A DNA stretch of 64,000 nucleotides from JAWWPY01 sp033854735 (lineage in GTDB: Bacteria; Actinomycetota; Actinomycetes; Streptosporangiales; Streptosporangiaceae): NCBI GenBank assembly GCA_033854735.1, contig JAWWPY010000457.1:1-64000 (forward strand). The letters run 5' to 3'. The notes beneath the pieces are model-generated. The model was not told where the DNA came from, made no database searches, and saw only the letters and a list, made by a program, of their open reading frames with translations. Both the position numbers and the translations under genes were made by a program. Positions 42,736 through 51,895 of the stretch are shown in pieces; the first letter of the stretch is position 1, and every line of letters begins with the position of its first letter.

Positions 42736-43752
42736 CTAGTAGCCTCGGATCACGTCACGGCCGAAGCGGGCCATCTCCTCCCGTTGCGGGGAGAACTGCA
42801 GCAGCATCAAGCCCACGCCCGCCTGCTCATAGGCGCGCAGCCGGTCGATGATCTGATCCGGCGTGCCGATCAGCCCGCTGCGCAGTCCCCGGTTGGAGAC
42901 GCTGTACTCCTCCACCGAGATGCGCGACTCAAGCTGCGACCCTTCGACGAAGTCCTGGTAGGAGGCGTAGGCCTCGGCGGAGGAACGGACATCGAGGATC
43001 CGGCCAAGTTCGGCCTGCGCCTCGGCCTGGGTGTCCCGGCAGATCACGTAGCCGGACACGCCGAAGGCCAGCGGGGGCCCGCCGGCCGCCGCCCGCCGTG
43101 CCGTCAGGTCGGCGACCTTGGCCGCGATCACCTCGGGGGAGTCCCCGTGCATCACATAGGCGTCGGCCTGCTGCGCGATCACTTCCTTGGCTTTCGGTGA
43201 CTCGCCGCCCATGTAGACGGGGGGCCGCCGGGCCGGCTTGGGCTCCAGCACCGTGCCGGCCAGGTGGTAGAGCGGGCCTTCGTGGGTCACCGTGTCCTCG
43301 CGCAGCAGCCGGCCGAGCACGTCGAGCCATTCCTGTGTGCGCGCATACCGGGCGTCGTGCACGTCGAACGGCGCGCCGTACTGTGCGGCCTCGTCCTTCC
43401 ACCAGGACGACACCACGTTGAGCGACAGCCGGCCGGGTGCGATCGTGTCCAGGGTGGACAGCGCCTTGGCGGTCAGCGCCGGTGAGTGGTAGTTCGGCCG
43501 CACGGCGAGCATGAGCTCGAGCCGCTCTGTCACCGCCGCTACCGCCGGTGCCAGCGTCCAGCAGTCCAGCGACGGCGCATGATGGCCCTTGATGTCGTTG
43601 AGGTTCAGCTCGGCGATCAGGGACAGGTCGAAGCCATGCTGCTCGCTCTCGATGGCGAGGTCACGGAGATAGGGCCAGGCGATGCTCATGCCCTCGTCGC
43701 GGACGTTGCGCAGCCAGCCGCCGAAGATGGGCATCCAGTACCCGAATCTCAT
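42736..43752 (-). CDS. LLM-class flavin-dependent monooxygenase (SsuD/SfnG-like)
   Basis: A 338-residue TIM-barrel flavoenzyme of the luciferase-like family. RFGYWMPIFGGWLRN, AVRPNYHSPALTAKALSTLDTIAPGRLSLNVVSSWWKDE and YMGGESPKAKEVIAQQADAYVMHGD follow the alkanesulfonate/dimethylsulfone monooxygenase branch. It would use FMNH2 and oxygen to break C-S or similar bonds. GGAGG precedes the ATG at 43752, which overlaps the stop of the ATP-grasp gene. Confidence 0.85.
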   Translation of the reverse strand: MRFGYWMPIFGGWLRNVRDEGMSIAWPYLRDLAIESEQHGFDLSLIAELNLNDIKGHHAPSLDCWTLAPAVAAVTERLELMLAVRPNYHSPALTAKALSTLDTIAPGRLSLNVVSSWWKDEAAQYGAPFDVHDARYARTQEWLDVLGRLLREDTVTHEGPLYHLAGTVLEPKPARRPPVYMGGESPKAKEVIAQQADAYVMHGDSPEVIAAKVADLTARRAAAGGPPLAFGVSGYVICRDTQAEAQAELGRILDVRSSAEAYASYQDFVEGSQLESRISVEEYSVSNRGLRSGLIGTPDQIIDRLRAYEQAGVGLMLLQFSPQREEMARFGRDVIRGY

Positions 43753-44666
43753 CCGCCGCCTCCTTGGGCGAGGAGCCGGCCGAAGAAGGCCGCCACGGCC
43801 GGGAGGGCCGGCCGTGGCGCGACCGCCTCGATCCCCGCGTTGTAGTTGGTTGTCGTATTCACGTCGTAGGTGACCAGCCGGCCATCCACCGTCTCGATGA
43901 ACTCGAAGCCGGCGATCTCGATGCCGTGGCGGCGGGCGAAGTCCAGATAACGGCCGATGATCGGGTGGTCGAAGCCGTCACGCAGCGCGAACAGCCCGGT
44001 CCCGGCGGCCTGATCCGCCGCGCAGGCGTCCGCGGGGCAGAGCTCGAAGCCGCCCCGGGCCGTGTCCGCCTGGATCGCGTACACGTACTCGCCGCCGACC
44101 ACCTCCACCCGCGTGATCACCGGCTCGGCGGCCCGCAGGTACTCCTGCAGCAGCGTGATGCCATCCACCGGGGCGGCGTACCCAGGCGAGGAGACGTAGC
44201 CGGCGAATTCGTCGTGGCTCTCGAACAGCAGCACGCCGAGGCCTTTGCCGCCCTGATTGTGCTTGCTGATGAACGGGACCGGCAGTTTCCTGGCCGTGGC
44301 CACCAGGTCGGCCGACCCGGCGACGGCCACTGTGCGCGGCACATCGAAGCCGGCCGCGCGCAGCGCCGTGAGCTGGGCCGCCTTGCTGACCTCGATCTCG
44401 AGGACCCGCCTGCCGTTCACCACCCGCCGGCCGTGCGACTCAAGCCAGCCGAGCAGGGCGCGGGCGTGATCCTTGGCGTGCGGATGGCCTCTGGTGTGGG
44501 CAGACGCGCTCATCCGGGACCAGAACACACCGCCGGGCGGCTCGTCGCCGAGATCGACCGCCCCATCGCCCAGCAGCCACTGCTCGTGCGGTACCCCCGC
44601 CTCGTCGAAGGCGGCCGCCAGCGGCGCGTACCAATCCGGATTCTCGTGGAGTACGTGCACCTTCAC
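43749..44666 (-). CDS. ATP-grasp ligase (RimK-like)
   Basis: A 305-residue ATP-grasp enzyme. The ATP lid is FISKHNQGGKGLGVLLF, the adenine-strand region is ITLLQEYLRAAEPVITRVEVVGGEYVYAI and the metal-binding site is FEFIETVDGRLVTYDVNTTTNYN. Such enzymes join a carboxylate to an amine or thiol, and here it is coupled to the flavin monooxygenase by a 4-nt overlap. The product is unknown. The GTG at 44666 starts VKVHVLHENPDW. A longer reading to 44762 is Pro/Arg-rich and unlikely. Confidence 0.8.
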   Translation of the reverse strand: MKVHVLHENPDWYAPLAAAFDEAGVPHEQWLLGDGAVDLGDEPPGGVFWSRMSASAHTRGHPHAKDHARALLGWLESHGRRVVNGRRVLEIEVSKAAQLTALRAAGFDVPRTVAVAGSADLVATARKLPVPFISKHNQGGKGLGVLLFESHDEFAGYVSSPGYAAPVDGITLLQEYLRAAEPVITRVEVVGGEYVYAIQADTARGGFELCPADACAADQAAGTGLFALRDGFDHPIIGRYLDFARRHGIEIAGFEFIETVDGRLVTYDVNTTTNYNAGIEAVAPRPALPAVAAFFGRLLAQGGGG

Positions 44667-45002
44667 CCGGGACCTGCCTTCGCGCGGCCAACCTGTCAGG
44701 CACAGCGTAGGGGGTCGCCCGGCCGGCGCCGGCCGGCGCCCAGCCGGCGTCGGGCCGGCCATGGGTGAACAGGAAAGCCGAGCGTACAGCCCTGCTGACG
44801 GGCGAACTGAGACCCGAACTTGTCCCCGGCATTTCTACCCATCGGCTCGCTGGCGGGGTAAGGTCCGTCAATCAGCCCCCTGCCCCACATGAGCAGTTCA
44901 TCCGGGAGCCGCCGGGACAGTATGCCTGCGGTCCTGACCAGCGCACGCCAGCCGCGGACCGGGCGATGCCGTGACCCGATCACGTGATTAAGGGGTGAGA
45001 CG
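44667..45002. other. Intergenic region between divergent ATP-grasp and AraC genes
   Basis: It contains a run of GCCGGC motifs in inverted arrangement (44722-44763). AGGGGTGAG just before 45003 is the AraC ribosome site. I see no convincing gene and no clear promoter hexamers. Confidence 0.4.
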
Positions 45003-45992
45003 ATGGTGATGGCCGAGCTTCTGCGCACTGAGGAGGTGGCCGAGGCCGACCGCTTCGCTCAGTGGCGGCACTGGATCTCGAGTACCTTCGTCCCGATGGA
45101 GTGTGCCCGGGTGAGCCGGCGGCCGTTCAGCGGCGAGGTGGCCCACTGGACGCTGGGTGACCTGCAGGTGTCGCGGGTGGATGCGGACGCGCACACGGCG
45201 TCGCGTACCCGGCGGATGATCTCGGCGAGGGACGAGGACTGCTACAAGGTCGGGCTGGCCGTCCGCGGATCCTCCCGGCTGGCCCAGCGTGACCGCGAGG
45301 TGCTGCTCAGCCCGGGGGACCTGGCCATCTATGACTGCCGGCGTCCGTACACGATCTCGTTCCCCGAGGAGAACGAGATGTTCTTCCTCATGTTCCCGTG
45401 CGACCGCTTGCGGTTGCCCCCGGCCGCCGTCGACCAGGTCCTGGCCACCCGGGTGTCCAGCAGCGAGAGCACAGGATCCCTGGTCGCGCCGTTCCTGCGC
45501 CAGCTGGTGGGCAATCTGGAGCAAGCGGGCGACTCGGTGAACCGCCGGCTCGCGGAGAACGTGCTCGACCTGCTGGCGACGCTGTTCGGGGAACGCGCGG
45601 GGGGGCAGCCCACCGATCCGGAGGTCGTACGGCGGTCGCTGCTGCTCGCGGTGTGCGGATGGATCGACGAGCACCTGAGCGAGCCCGGCCTCGACCCGGA
45701 AGCGATCGCCCGCGCCAACCACGTTTCCGTGCGTTACCTGCACAAGCTCTTCCACGACCAGGGCACGTCAGTGGCCCGCTGGGTGCGCGAGCGGCGACTG
45801 GACAACTGCCGCCGTGACCTGGAGGATCCCGCCCTGGCCGAGCGGGGCGTGCTGGCCATCGCGCGGCGCTGGGGCTTCGATGACCCCGCGCACTTCTCCA
45901 AGATCTTCAAGGCCAGCTATGGCGAGCCACCCGGGCAGTACCGCCAGCGCGCGGACGCGAAGGACCGCCGGCAGCCCGCCCCGGTTATCTGA
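45003..45992 (+). CDS. AraC-family transcriptional regulator
   Basis: A 329-residue regulator. The N-terminal cupin-like AraC_binding_2 domain contains CYKVGLAVRGSSRLAQRDREVLLSPGDLAIYDCRRPY. The C-terminal double HTH is VCGWIDEHLSEPGLDPEAIARANHVSVRYLHKLFHDQGTSVARWVRERRL and GFDDPAHFSKIFKASYGEPPGQYR. It lies 150 bp before the amino-acid-type ABC operon and is its probable regulator. It could also act on the divergent LLM and ATP-grasp genes. Confidence 0.85.
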   Translation: MVMAELLRTEEVAEADRFAQWRHWISSTFVPMECARVSRRPFSGEVAHWTLGDLQVSRVDADAHTASRTRRMISARDEDCYKVGLAVRGSSRLAQRDREVLLSPGDLAIYDCRRPYTISFPEENEMFFLMFPCDRLRLPPAAVDQVLATRVSSSESTGSLVAPFLRQLVGNLEQAGDSVNRRLAENVLDLLATLFGERAGGQPTDPEVVRRSLLLAVCGWIDEHLSEPGLDPEAIARANHVSVRYLHKLFHDQGTSVARWVRERRLDNCRRDLEDPALAERGVLAIARRWGFDDPAHFSKIFKASYGEPPGQYRQRADAKDRRQPAPVI

Positions 45993-46141
45993 CATCCAGC
46001 GGACTGGCGTCCGTGTGCTGGCGTCAGCGTGCCGGCATCCCGTGCGCTGGCATCCAACGCGCGGGCACTGTGTGACAACCTGCCCCGTGGCCGCTGCCGC
46101 AATGCTTCATACCAGGCAATGGCGCACAGGAGGTTACCCCA

Positions 46142-47482
46142 GTGAGTCAAGACGATGACATGGCACCGCCGGCGACCGCGCTGGGTGCCCCCGCGCTGAG
46201 CCGTCGCGCTTTCGTGGGCCTGGCCGGAGCGGCCGGGCTGGGTTTCGCGGCTGGCTGCAGTACCGGCCTGAAGAGCTCAGGCGGCTCATCCACCGGAACC
46301 CTCAAGATCGGTTTTGTCAGCCCCATGACTGGGCCGGATGCCGCCTTCGCCACGGCGAACCCGTTCGTGCTCAAGAAGGTACGGGAGGCGTTCGCCAAGG
46401 GCATGACCATCGGCGGAAAGAAATACCGGGTCCAGATCGTCACGGCGGACAGCCAGTCCAGCGACTCCCGCGCCGCCCAGGTGGCGCAGCAGCTGATTAC
46501 CCAGGACAACGTGGACATCATGCTCACCACGTCCGCCCCGGAGACGGTGAACCCGGTCTCGGACCAGTGCGAGGCCGCGCACGTGCCATGCATTGGCACG
46601 ATCGTCCCCTGGCAGTCCTGGTTCCTGGGCCGGGGCGGCAAGATCGGCGCCACCGCCGCGGCCTCCTCCTCCTTCAAGTACACCTACCTGTACTTCATCG
46701 GCCTGGAGAACGAACTCGCGGCGCAGGGGCCGGGCTGGAAGCTGATCTCGAACAACCACGAGGTCGGCGGGCTGTGGCCGAGCGACGCGGACGGCCAGGC
46801 GTTCCGCGGCGCGTTCACCAAGTCGCTCCCCGGCGAGGGCTTCAAGCTCTACGACCCCGGCCCGTACGCGGACGGCACCACCGACTTCACATCTATCATC
46901 AACAAGTACAAGGCGCACAATGTAGAGATCGTCTTCGGCTGCCCGCTGCCACCGGACTTCCTGACCTTCTGGAAGCAGTGCAACCAGGTCGGGTACACGC
47001 CGAAGATCGCCGCCATCGCGAAGGCGATCCTGTTCCCCAGCGTCGTGAACGCGCTCGGGCCACTGGGCAAGAACCTGGTGACCGATGCCTGGTGGACCCC
47101 GACCGTGCCGTATGCGTCCTCACTCACCGGCATGACCGCCCAGCAGTACGCGAACGAGTTCCAGGCGAGCACCGGCCAGCAATGGCAGCAGCCGATGTCG
47201 TTCAACTACGCCGTGTTCGAGATCGCCGCACAGGCGCTCAAGGCCGCAGGCGACCCGCACGACCACCAGGCCGTGGCGGCCGCTATCGGCCAGGCCACGG
47301 GTGAAGTGATCACCGGCAAGTTCGACTTCACCAACGGGCCGGTGAAGAACGTGTCCACCCACCCCGACTACATGGCCCAATGGCAGACGAGCAAGGACTC
47401 CAAGTTCATGTATGACCTGGTCATCGTCAACAACGCGGCGGACCCGTCAGTGCCGGTCACCGCCAAGCTCCTCGCGCTGTGA
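46142..47482 (+). CDS. ABC transporter substrate-binding lipoprotein (branched-chain amino acid type)
   Basis: A 446-residue periplasmic-binding protein of the Leu/Ile/Val type (Peripla_BP_6). It has a twin-arginine (SRRAFVGLAGAAGLG, Arg21-Arg22) lipoprotein signal with Cys39 in AAGCS. The mature part begins LKIGFVSPMTGPDAAF and contains VQIVTADSQSSDSRAAQVAQQLITQD. Members also bind urea, amides or aromatic acids, so the ligand is open. It starts with GTG preceded by AGGAGG and overlaps the ATPase gene (GTGA). Confidence 0.85.
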   Translation: MSQDDDMAPPATALGAPALSRRAFVGLAGAAGLGFAAGCSTGLKSSGGSSTGTLKIGFVSPMTGPDAAFATANPFVLKKVREAFAKGMTIGGKKYRVQIVTADSQSSDSRAAQVAQQLITQDNVDIMLTTSAPETVNPVSDQCEAAHVPCIGTIVPWQSWFLGRGGKIGATAAASSSFKYTYLYFIGLENELAAQGPGWKLISNNHEVGGLWPSDADGQAFRGAFTKSLPGEGFKLYDPGPYADGTTDFTSIINKYKAHNVEIVFGCPLPPDFLTFWKQCNQVGYTPKIAAIAKAILFPSVVNALGPLGKNLVTDAWWTPTVPYASSLTGMTAQQYANEFQASTGQQWQQPMSFNYAVFEIAAQALKAAGDPHDHQAVAAAIGQATGEVITGKFDFTNGPVKNVSTHPDYMAQWQTSKDSKFMYDLVIVNNAADPSVPVTAKLLAL

Positions 47483-48201
47483 CGCTGCTTCAGATCGAGG
47501 ACGTACACCAGCAGTTCGGCGCCCTGCGGGTGCTGAACGGCATCAGCATGGCGGTGCCACAGGGCCAGGCACTGGGTGTGGTGGGCCCTAACGGCGCCGG
47601 GAAGACGACGCTGCTTGACATCGTGGCCGGCGGCCGCCGGCCCACCCGGGGCCGGGTCCACCTGGCCGGCCACGATGTGACGACGGCCTCGCCGGGCCAC
47701 CGGACCCGCCGCGGGCTCGGGCGCACCTACCAGGTGCCCCGCCCCTTCGGGTCTATGACGGTGTTCGAGAACACGCTGGTGGCCGCCGCCCGGGGGGCGA
47801 ACCTGCGGCGCCAGGCCGCGCACGAGGCCGCCTACGGCGCCCTGGTCCGCACCGGGCTGGCCGGCCAGGCCAACGTGGCGGCGCACCGGCTGACCCTGCT
47901 GGAGCGCAAACGGCTCGAACTGGCCCGGGCGCTCGCCACCGGGCCCTCGGTGCTGCTGCTGGATGAGATCGCCGGAGGCCTCACCGAACCCGAGACCGAC
48001 GCGCTGATCGGGACCATCAGGGCGGTGCACGCGGCGGGCACGACCATCGTCTGGGTGGAGCACATCATGCGGGCACTGACCCAGGTGGTGGAGCGGGCGG
48101 TGTGCCTGGCCGACGGCCGGCTGCTGTTCGATGGCACCGCCGGGGATATGCTCGCCGACCCCGCCGTCCAGCGGGCCTACCTCGGCGGGTCGGTCGGATG
48201 A
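47479..48201 (+). CDS. LivG-like ABC ATP-binding protein
   Basis: A 240-residue ATPase. Walker A is GPNGAGKTTLLDIV, Walker B is SVLLLDEIAGGLTEPE and the switch His is in WVEHIMRAL. The signature region reads LTLLERKRLELARAL, where the usual LSGGQ is replaced by LTLLE, as is common in LivG proteins. RTYQVPRPFGSMTVFEN is typical. It partners with the LivF-like ATPase and the two permeases. Confidence 0.9.
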   Translation: MTLLQIEDVHQQFGALRVLNGISMAVPQGQALGVVGPNGAGKTTLLDIVAGGRRPTRGRVHLAGHDVTTASPGHRTRRGLGRTYQVPRPFGSMTVFENTLVAAARGANLRRQAAHEAAYGALVRTGLAGQANVAAHRLTLLERKRLELARALATGPSVLLLDEIAGGLTEPETDALIGTIRAVHAAGTTIVWVEHIMRALTQVVERAVCLADGRLLFDGTAGDMLADPAVQRAYLGGSVG

Positions 48202-48932
48202 GCGCCCTGGCCATCGCTGGCCTCGACACCGGGTACGGGGACTTCCAGGCTCTGTTCGGGGTGAACCTGGAGCTGGCCGCGGGGGAGACCGTGGCCCTGG
48301 TGGGGGCGAACGGGGCCGGGAAGTCCACTCTGCTGATGACCATCGCCGGGGCGCTGCGGCCGTGGCGCGGGTCGATCACCCTGGACGGCACCGACATCAC
48401 CCAGCTGCCCGACTACCAGCGGGCACGGGCCGGCGTGGTGCTCGTGCCAGAAGGACGGCGGCTGTTCCCGAGCCTGTCCGCCGAGGAGAACATCCTCATC
48501 CCGGCCGGCCGCGACGCGGGCCCGTGGACGCTGGAGGCCCTCTACGAGCTGTTCCCGATGGTCGCGGCGCGCCGCTCACACCGGGCGGCGCTGCTGTCCG
48601 GCGGCGAGCAGCAGGCCGTCGCGATCGCCCGGGCGCTGGCGGCCAATCCCCGGGTGCTGCTGCTGGACGAGGTGTCGCTGGGTCTGGCGCCCGCAATAGT
48701 CGACGCCTTCTACCGGCTGCTGCCCCAGATCCAGGCCTCCGGGGTATCGATCCTGCTGGTCGAGCAGGACATCGACCGGGCGCTGACGGCCAGCTCACGG
48801 GCCTTCTGCCTGCTGGAAGGGCGGGTGGTGATGACCGGCGAGAGCGGCTCGCTGGACCGGGATGCCCTCATCGCCGCTTACTTCGGCGCGCCCGCCGGGC
48901 CGCCCGGCACGGATCCGGTGATGCGGACATGA
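48198..48932 (+). CDS. LivF-like ABC ATP-binding protein
   Basis: A 244-residue ATPase. Walker A is GANGAGKSTLLMTI, the LivF hallmark GVVLVPEGRRLFPSLSAEEN follows, the signature is LSGGEQQAVAIARAL and Walker B is VLLLDEVSLGLAP. It overlaps the LivG-like stop by 4 nt (ATGA). The start at 48198 is chosen because the ATPase fold begins directly after it. Confidence 0.9.
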   Translation: MSALAIAGLDTGYGDFQALFGVNLELAAGETVALVGANGAGKSTLLMTIAGALRPWRGSITLDGTDITQLPDYQRARAGVVLVPEGRRLFPSLSAEENILIPAGRDAGPWTLEALYELFPMVAARRSHRAALLSGGEQQAVAIARALAANPRVLLLDEVSLGLAPAIVDAFYRLLPQIQASGVSILLVEQDIDRALTASSRAFCLLEGRVVMTGESGSLDRDALIAAYFGAPAGPPGTDPVMRT

Positions 48933-49798
48933 CCTGGGTCAACGACCTGTTCCAAGGCATCTTCCTCGGTGGCGCGTACGCGCTGACCGCAGTCGGCCTG
49001 TCGCTCATGTTCGGGGTGATGCGGCTGGTCAACCTGGCTCACGGCGACCTCGCCGTATGTGGCACCTACCTCGTGACCACGATCATGGCCGCCACCGGCG
49101 TGCCGCTGTGGGCCGCCATGCTGATCATGGTCCCGCTGGCGTTCGGCCTGGGCGTGCTCCTCCAGCTAAGCATCTTCGGCCGGGCCCTGCGGACCGGGCC
49201 GACGGCGCCGCTGCTGGTGACGTTCGGCCTGTCGGTCATGATCGAGAACCTGCTGCAGCAGGTCTACTCGGCCAATACCAGGGGAGTGGGCGCGGGCAGC
49301 CTCGATGTGGCCGCCATCCGCCTCGGTGCCCTGGTGCTGCCCTGGCTCGCGATGCTCAAGCTGATCCTCGCGCTGGTGGTCATCGGCGGGCTGAGCGCCC
49401 TGCTCCGGCTCACTGCATGGGGCCGCCGGGTCCGTGCCACCTCCGACGACCTGGCGGTAGCCCGGCTGCAGGGAATCCGCGTCCGGCCGCTGTTCGCCTC
49501 GGTGACCGGGATCGCGATCGCGGCGGCCGCGCTGGCCGGCACCCTCAACGCGGTCACCACCGGGGTCTACCCGACGCTGGGGGCACTCACGTTGATCTTC
49601 GCGTTCGAGGCGGTGATCATCGGTGGGCTGGGCTCGCTGTGGGGCACGCTGCTCGGCGGGATGCTGCTCGGCGTCACCCAGGTCCTTGTCTCCCAGGTGA
49701 GCGTGCCCTACGCGACGCTCGCCTCCCAGCTGCTGTTCCTCGTGGTGCTGGCGGTGCGCCCGCACGGCCTGCTCGGCACCCCCCAGGCAGCGGCCTGA
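48929..49798 (+). CDS. LivH-like ABC permease
   Basis: A 289-residue permease with about 8 helices. It starts LFQGIFLGGAYALTAVGLSLMFGVMRLVNLAHGDLAVCG, the LivH signature. The EAA-like loop is DDLAVARLQGIRVRPLFA and the C terminus is FEAVIIGGLGSLWGTLLGG. The start overlaps the LivF-like stop by 4 nt. Confidence 0.9.
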   Translation: MTWVNDLFQGIFLGGAYALTAVGLSLMFGVMRLVNLAHGDLAVCGTYLVTTIMAATGVPLWAAMLIMVPLAFGLGVLLQLSIFGRALRTGPTAPLLVTFGLSVMIENLLQQVYSANTRGVGAGSLDVAAIRLGALVLPWLAMLKLILALVVIGGLSALLRLTAWGRRVRATSDDLAVARLQGIRVRPLFASVTGIAIAAAALAGTLNAVTTGVYPTLGALTLIFAFEAVIIGGLGSLWGTLLGGMLLGVTQVLVSQVSVPYATLASQLLFLVVLAVRPHGLLGTPQAAA

Positions 49799-49807
49799 CC
49801 AGGAGAA

Positions 49808-50911
49808 ATGATGGCACCAAGACGCTCCCGTGCGGCACTGGCCAGCCCGGTGATGACACCCCCGGCGGCAGCGGCAGGCGTGGCGGTGAGCCGGTGGAGC
49901 CCGGCCGCGACGGTCACCACGGCCGCCTCCGGGATTGCCCTGGCCGTGCTCGCAGTGCTGCCCTATCTCGCCGGGACCGGCATCACCCAGGCGCTGGTCA
50001 CCCTGTTCCTGCTGGTCAGCATGGCGGCACTGTGGAACCTGCTGGCCGGCTACGCGGGGATGATCTCGTTCGGGCAGCAGGCCTACCTGGGCATCGGCGC
50101 CTACGTCGTGTACCTGGTGGGCAAGGCGGGGGTGAGTCCCTTCGCCGGGATCGCGGTCGGCGCCGTGGCCTGCGCCATCGCCGCGGTGCCCATCTTCGCG
50201 CTGCTGCGTCCCCTCACCGGCGGGTATTTCGCGGTAGCGACCTGGGTGGTCGCCGAGTGCCTGTTCCTCTATGTCACCAACCAGCTGTGGCTGGGCGGCG
50301 GCACCGGCGTCGGCCTGCAGCAGCTGTCAGCGATGTCGCCGGTGATCCGCCAGGCCTACACCTACTGGACGGCACTGGTGCTGATGGCGGCCGCCGTGGC
50401 CGGCGTCTACCTGCTGGTGCGCAGCAGGTTCGGGCTGGACAGCCGGGCCACCCGCGACGAGCCCGCGGCGGCGGCCGCGATGGGCGTCGAGGTGCCACGC
50501 ACCCGCTGGCTGGCCTACGTGCTCGCGGCGGTGGGCTTCGGGGCGGTCGGCGGCATGCTGCTCATCAACACCCTGTACATCGACCCCGCCTCGGTCTTCA
50601 ACGTGAACTACAGCGCCGACATGCTGTTCATGGTGGTGATCGGCGGCCTCGGGACCATGGAGGGCCCGATCATCGGGGCGGTCATCTTCTTCCTCGTCCA
50701 GCAGGAGTTCGCCCGCTACGGGGCGTGGTACCTGATCGCGATCGGCGCCGTCGCGGTCGGGGTGGTGCTCGCCGCTCCCGGTGGCTTGTGGGGCGAGATC
50801 GCCGTGCGGCGAGGCTGGTCGCTGCTGCCGGTGGGGTACCGGGTGCGGGCCGCGGGCCCGGCACCGGCACCGGCACCGGCCCCGGCGGCCGGCGGTGACC
50901 CCCGTGACTGA
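49808..50911 (+). CDS. LivM-like ABC permease
   Basis: A 367-residue permease. WNLLAGYAGMISFGQQAYLGIGAYVVYLV is the LivM hallmark. The coupling loop is RDEPAAAAAMGVEVPRTRW, and MVVIGGLGTMEGPIIGAVIFF lies near the C terminus. It has an N-terminal tail of about 30 residues and a short Pro/Ala repeat tail. It lies 9 bp after the LivH-like gene with AGGAG before tandem ATGs. It completes the importer. Confidence 0.9.
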   Translation: MMAPRRSRAALASPVMTPPAAAAGVAVSRWSPAATVTTAASGIALAVLAVLPYLAGTGITQALVTLFLLVSMAALWNLLAGYAGMISFGQQAYLGIGAYVVYLVGKAGVSPFAGIAVGAVACAIAAVPIFALLRPLTGGYFAVATWVVAECLFLYVTNQLWLGGGTGVGLQQLSAMSPVIRQAYTYWTALVLMAAAVAGVYLLVRSRFGLDSRATRDEPAAAAAMGVEVPRTRWLAYVLAAVGFGAVGGMLLINTLYIDPASVFNVNYSADMLFMVVIGGLGTMEGPIIGAVIFFLVQQEFARYGAWYLIAIGAVAVGVVLAAPGGLWGEIAVRRGWSLLPVGYRVRAAGPAPAPAPAPAAGGDPRD

Positions 50912-50944
50912 CGGCCGGTACACGACGAGAGCGGGAGACACCGC

Positions 50945-51703
50945 ATGGCTCGGCTAGACAACAAGGTCGCCTTCATCACCGGTGGTGAAAGCGGCATCGG
51001 CCTGGCCACCGCCCGCCTGCTCGTCGCGGAGGGCGCGCGGGTTCATATCGCCGGCCTCGTCAAGGACCGGCTCGCCGCCGCCGCCGCCGAACTGGGCACC
51101 GGGGCGGCCAGCTGGAGCATTACGGACGTCACCGAGGAGGACCAGGTCGTAACGGCATTGCGGCAGGCGGCCGACCGCTTCGGCGGCCTGGACATCCTGT
51201 TCAGCAACGCCGGCATCAGCGGCGATATCGCCCCGATCACCGAATACCCGGTCGATGTCTTCCGCCGGGTGCTCGACGTCCATGTGCTCGGTGCGTTCCT
51301 GCTGCTCAAGCACGGGCTGCCAGGCTTGCGGGACGGCGGCAGCGTGATCATCAACTCCAGCGTGGTCGGGCTCACCTCCGACGGCGGGATCTGCGGGTAC
51401 GCGACCGCCAAGCACGCGCAGGTTGGCCTCATGCGTACAGCGGCGAAGGAGATGGCGCCGCGCGGGATCCGGGTGAACACGCTGCATCCCGGGCCCACCG
51501 ACACGGACTTCCAGCGTGCCATCGAGGTCACCGCCACGGGCGCCGCGCCGGACGTGGCGGCACGCATCTTCGAGACCCGGATCCCGCTGGCCCGTCATGC
51601 CAGCCCCGAGGAGATCGCGCGCTCGGTGCTCTACCTGGCCAGCTCGGACAGTTCGTTCGTGACCGGCAGCACCCTGACCGTCGACGGCGGCATGCATATC
51701 TAG
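50945..51703 (+). CDS. SDR-family NAD(P)-dependent oxidoreductase
   Basis: A 252-residue classical SDR. The cofactor loop is ITGGESGIGLATARLL, the NAG motif SNAGISG, the catalytic serines are in IINSSVVG, and the YxxxK is YATAK, all intact. It ends SSDSSFVTGSTLTVDGGMHI. It lies 33 bp after the importer and may act on the imported compound. It gives a useful contrast to the SDR at 12006, which lacks the Lys. Confidence 0.9.
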   Translation: MARLDNKVAFITGGESGIGLATARLLVAEGARVHIAGLVKDRLAAAAAELGTGAASWSITDVTEEDQVVTALRQAADRFGGLDILFSNAGISGDIAPITEYPVDVFRRVLDVHVLGAFLLLKHGLPGLRDGGSVIINSSVVGLTSDGGICGYATAKHAQVGLMRTAAKEMAPRGIRVNTLHPGPTDTDFQRAIEVTATGAAPDVAARIFETRIPLARHASPEEIARSVLYLASSDSSFVTGSTLTVDGGMHI

Positions 51704-51808
51704 TGGTCTGCGCTAGCCCGCAGTTCCCGGGCCGGCGGTCGGCGCGACGGAAATCGGCCCGCCGGAATGAAATCGATTGTTAACTACTTGGGGAATGCGC
51801 CACTAAGT

Positions 51809-51822
51809 CATGACCTGTCATG
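51809..51822. promoter_or_regulatory. Palindrome upstream of the MHYT gene
   Basis: CATGAC-CT-GTCATG is a perfect 6-bp-arm palindrome in the 192-bp gap between the SDR and MHYT genes. Nothing else clear is seen in this gap. Confidence 0.35.
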
Positions 51823-51895
51823 TAATGCTCGGTCTTAAGGCTGGAAGTCGCGAGAGGGCGCGGGGGGTCCGCGCCATGGGGGGGTCCTGGGGCTG

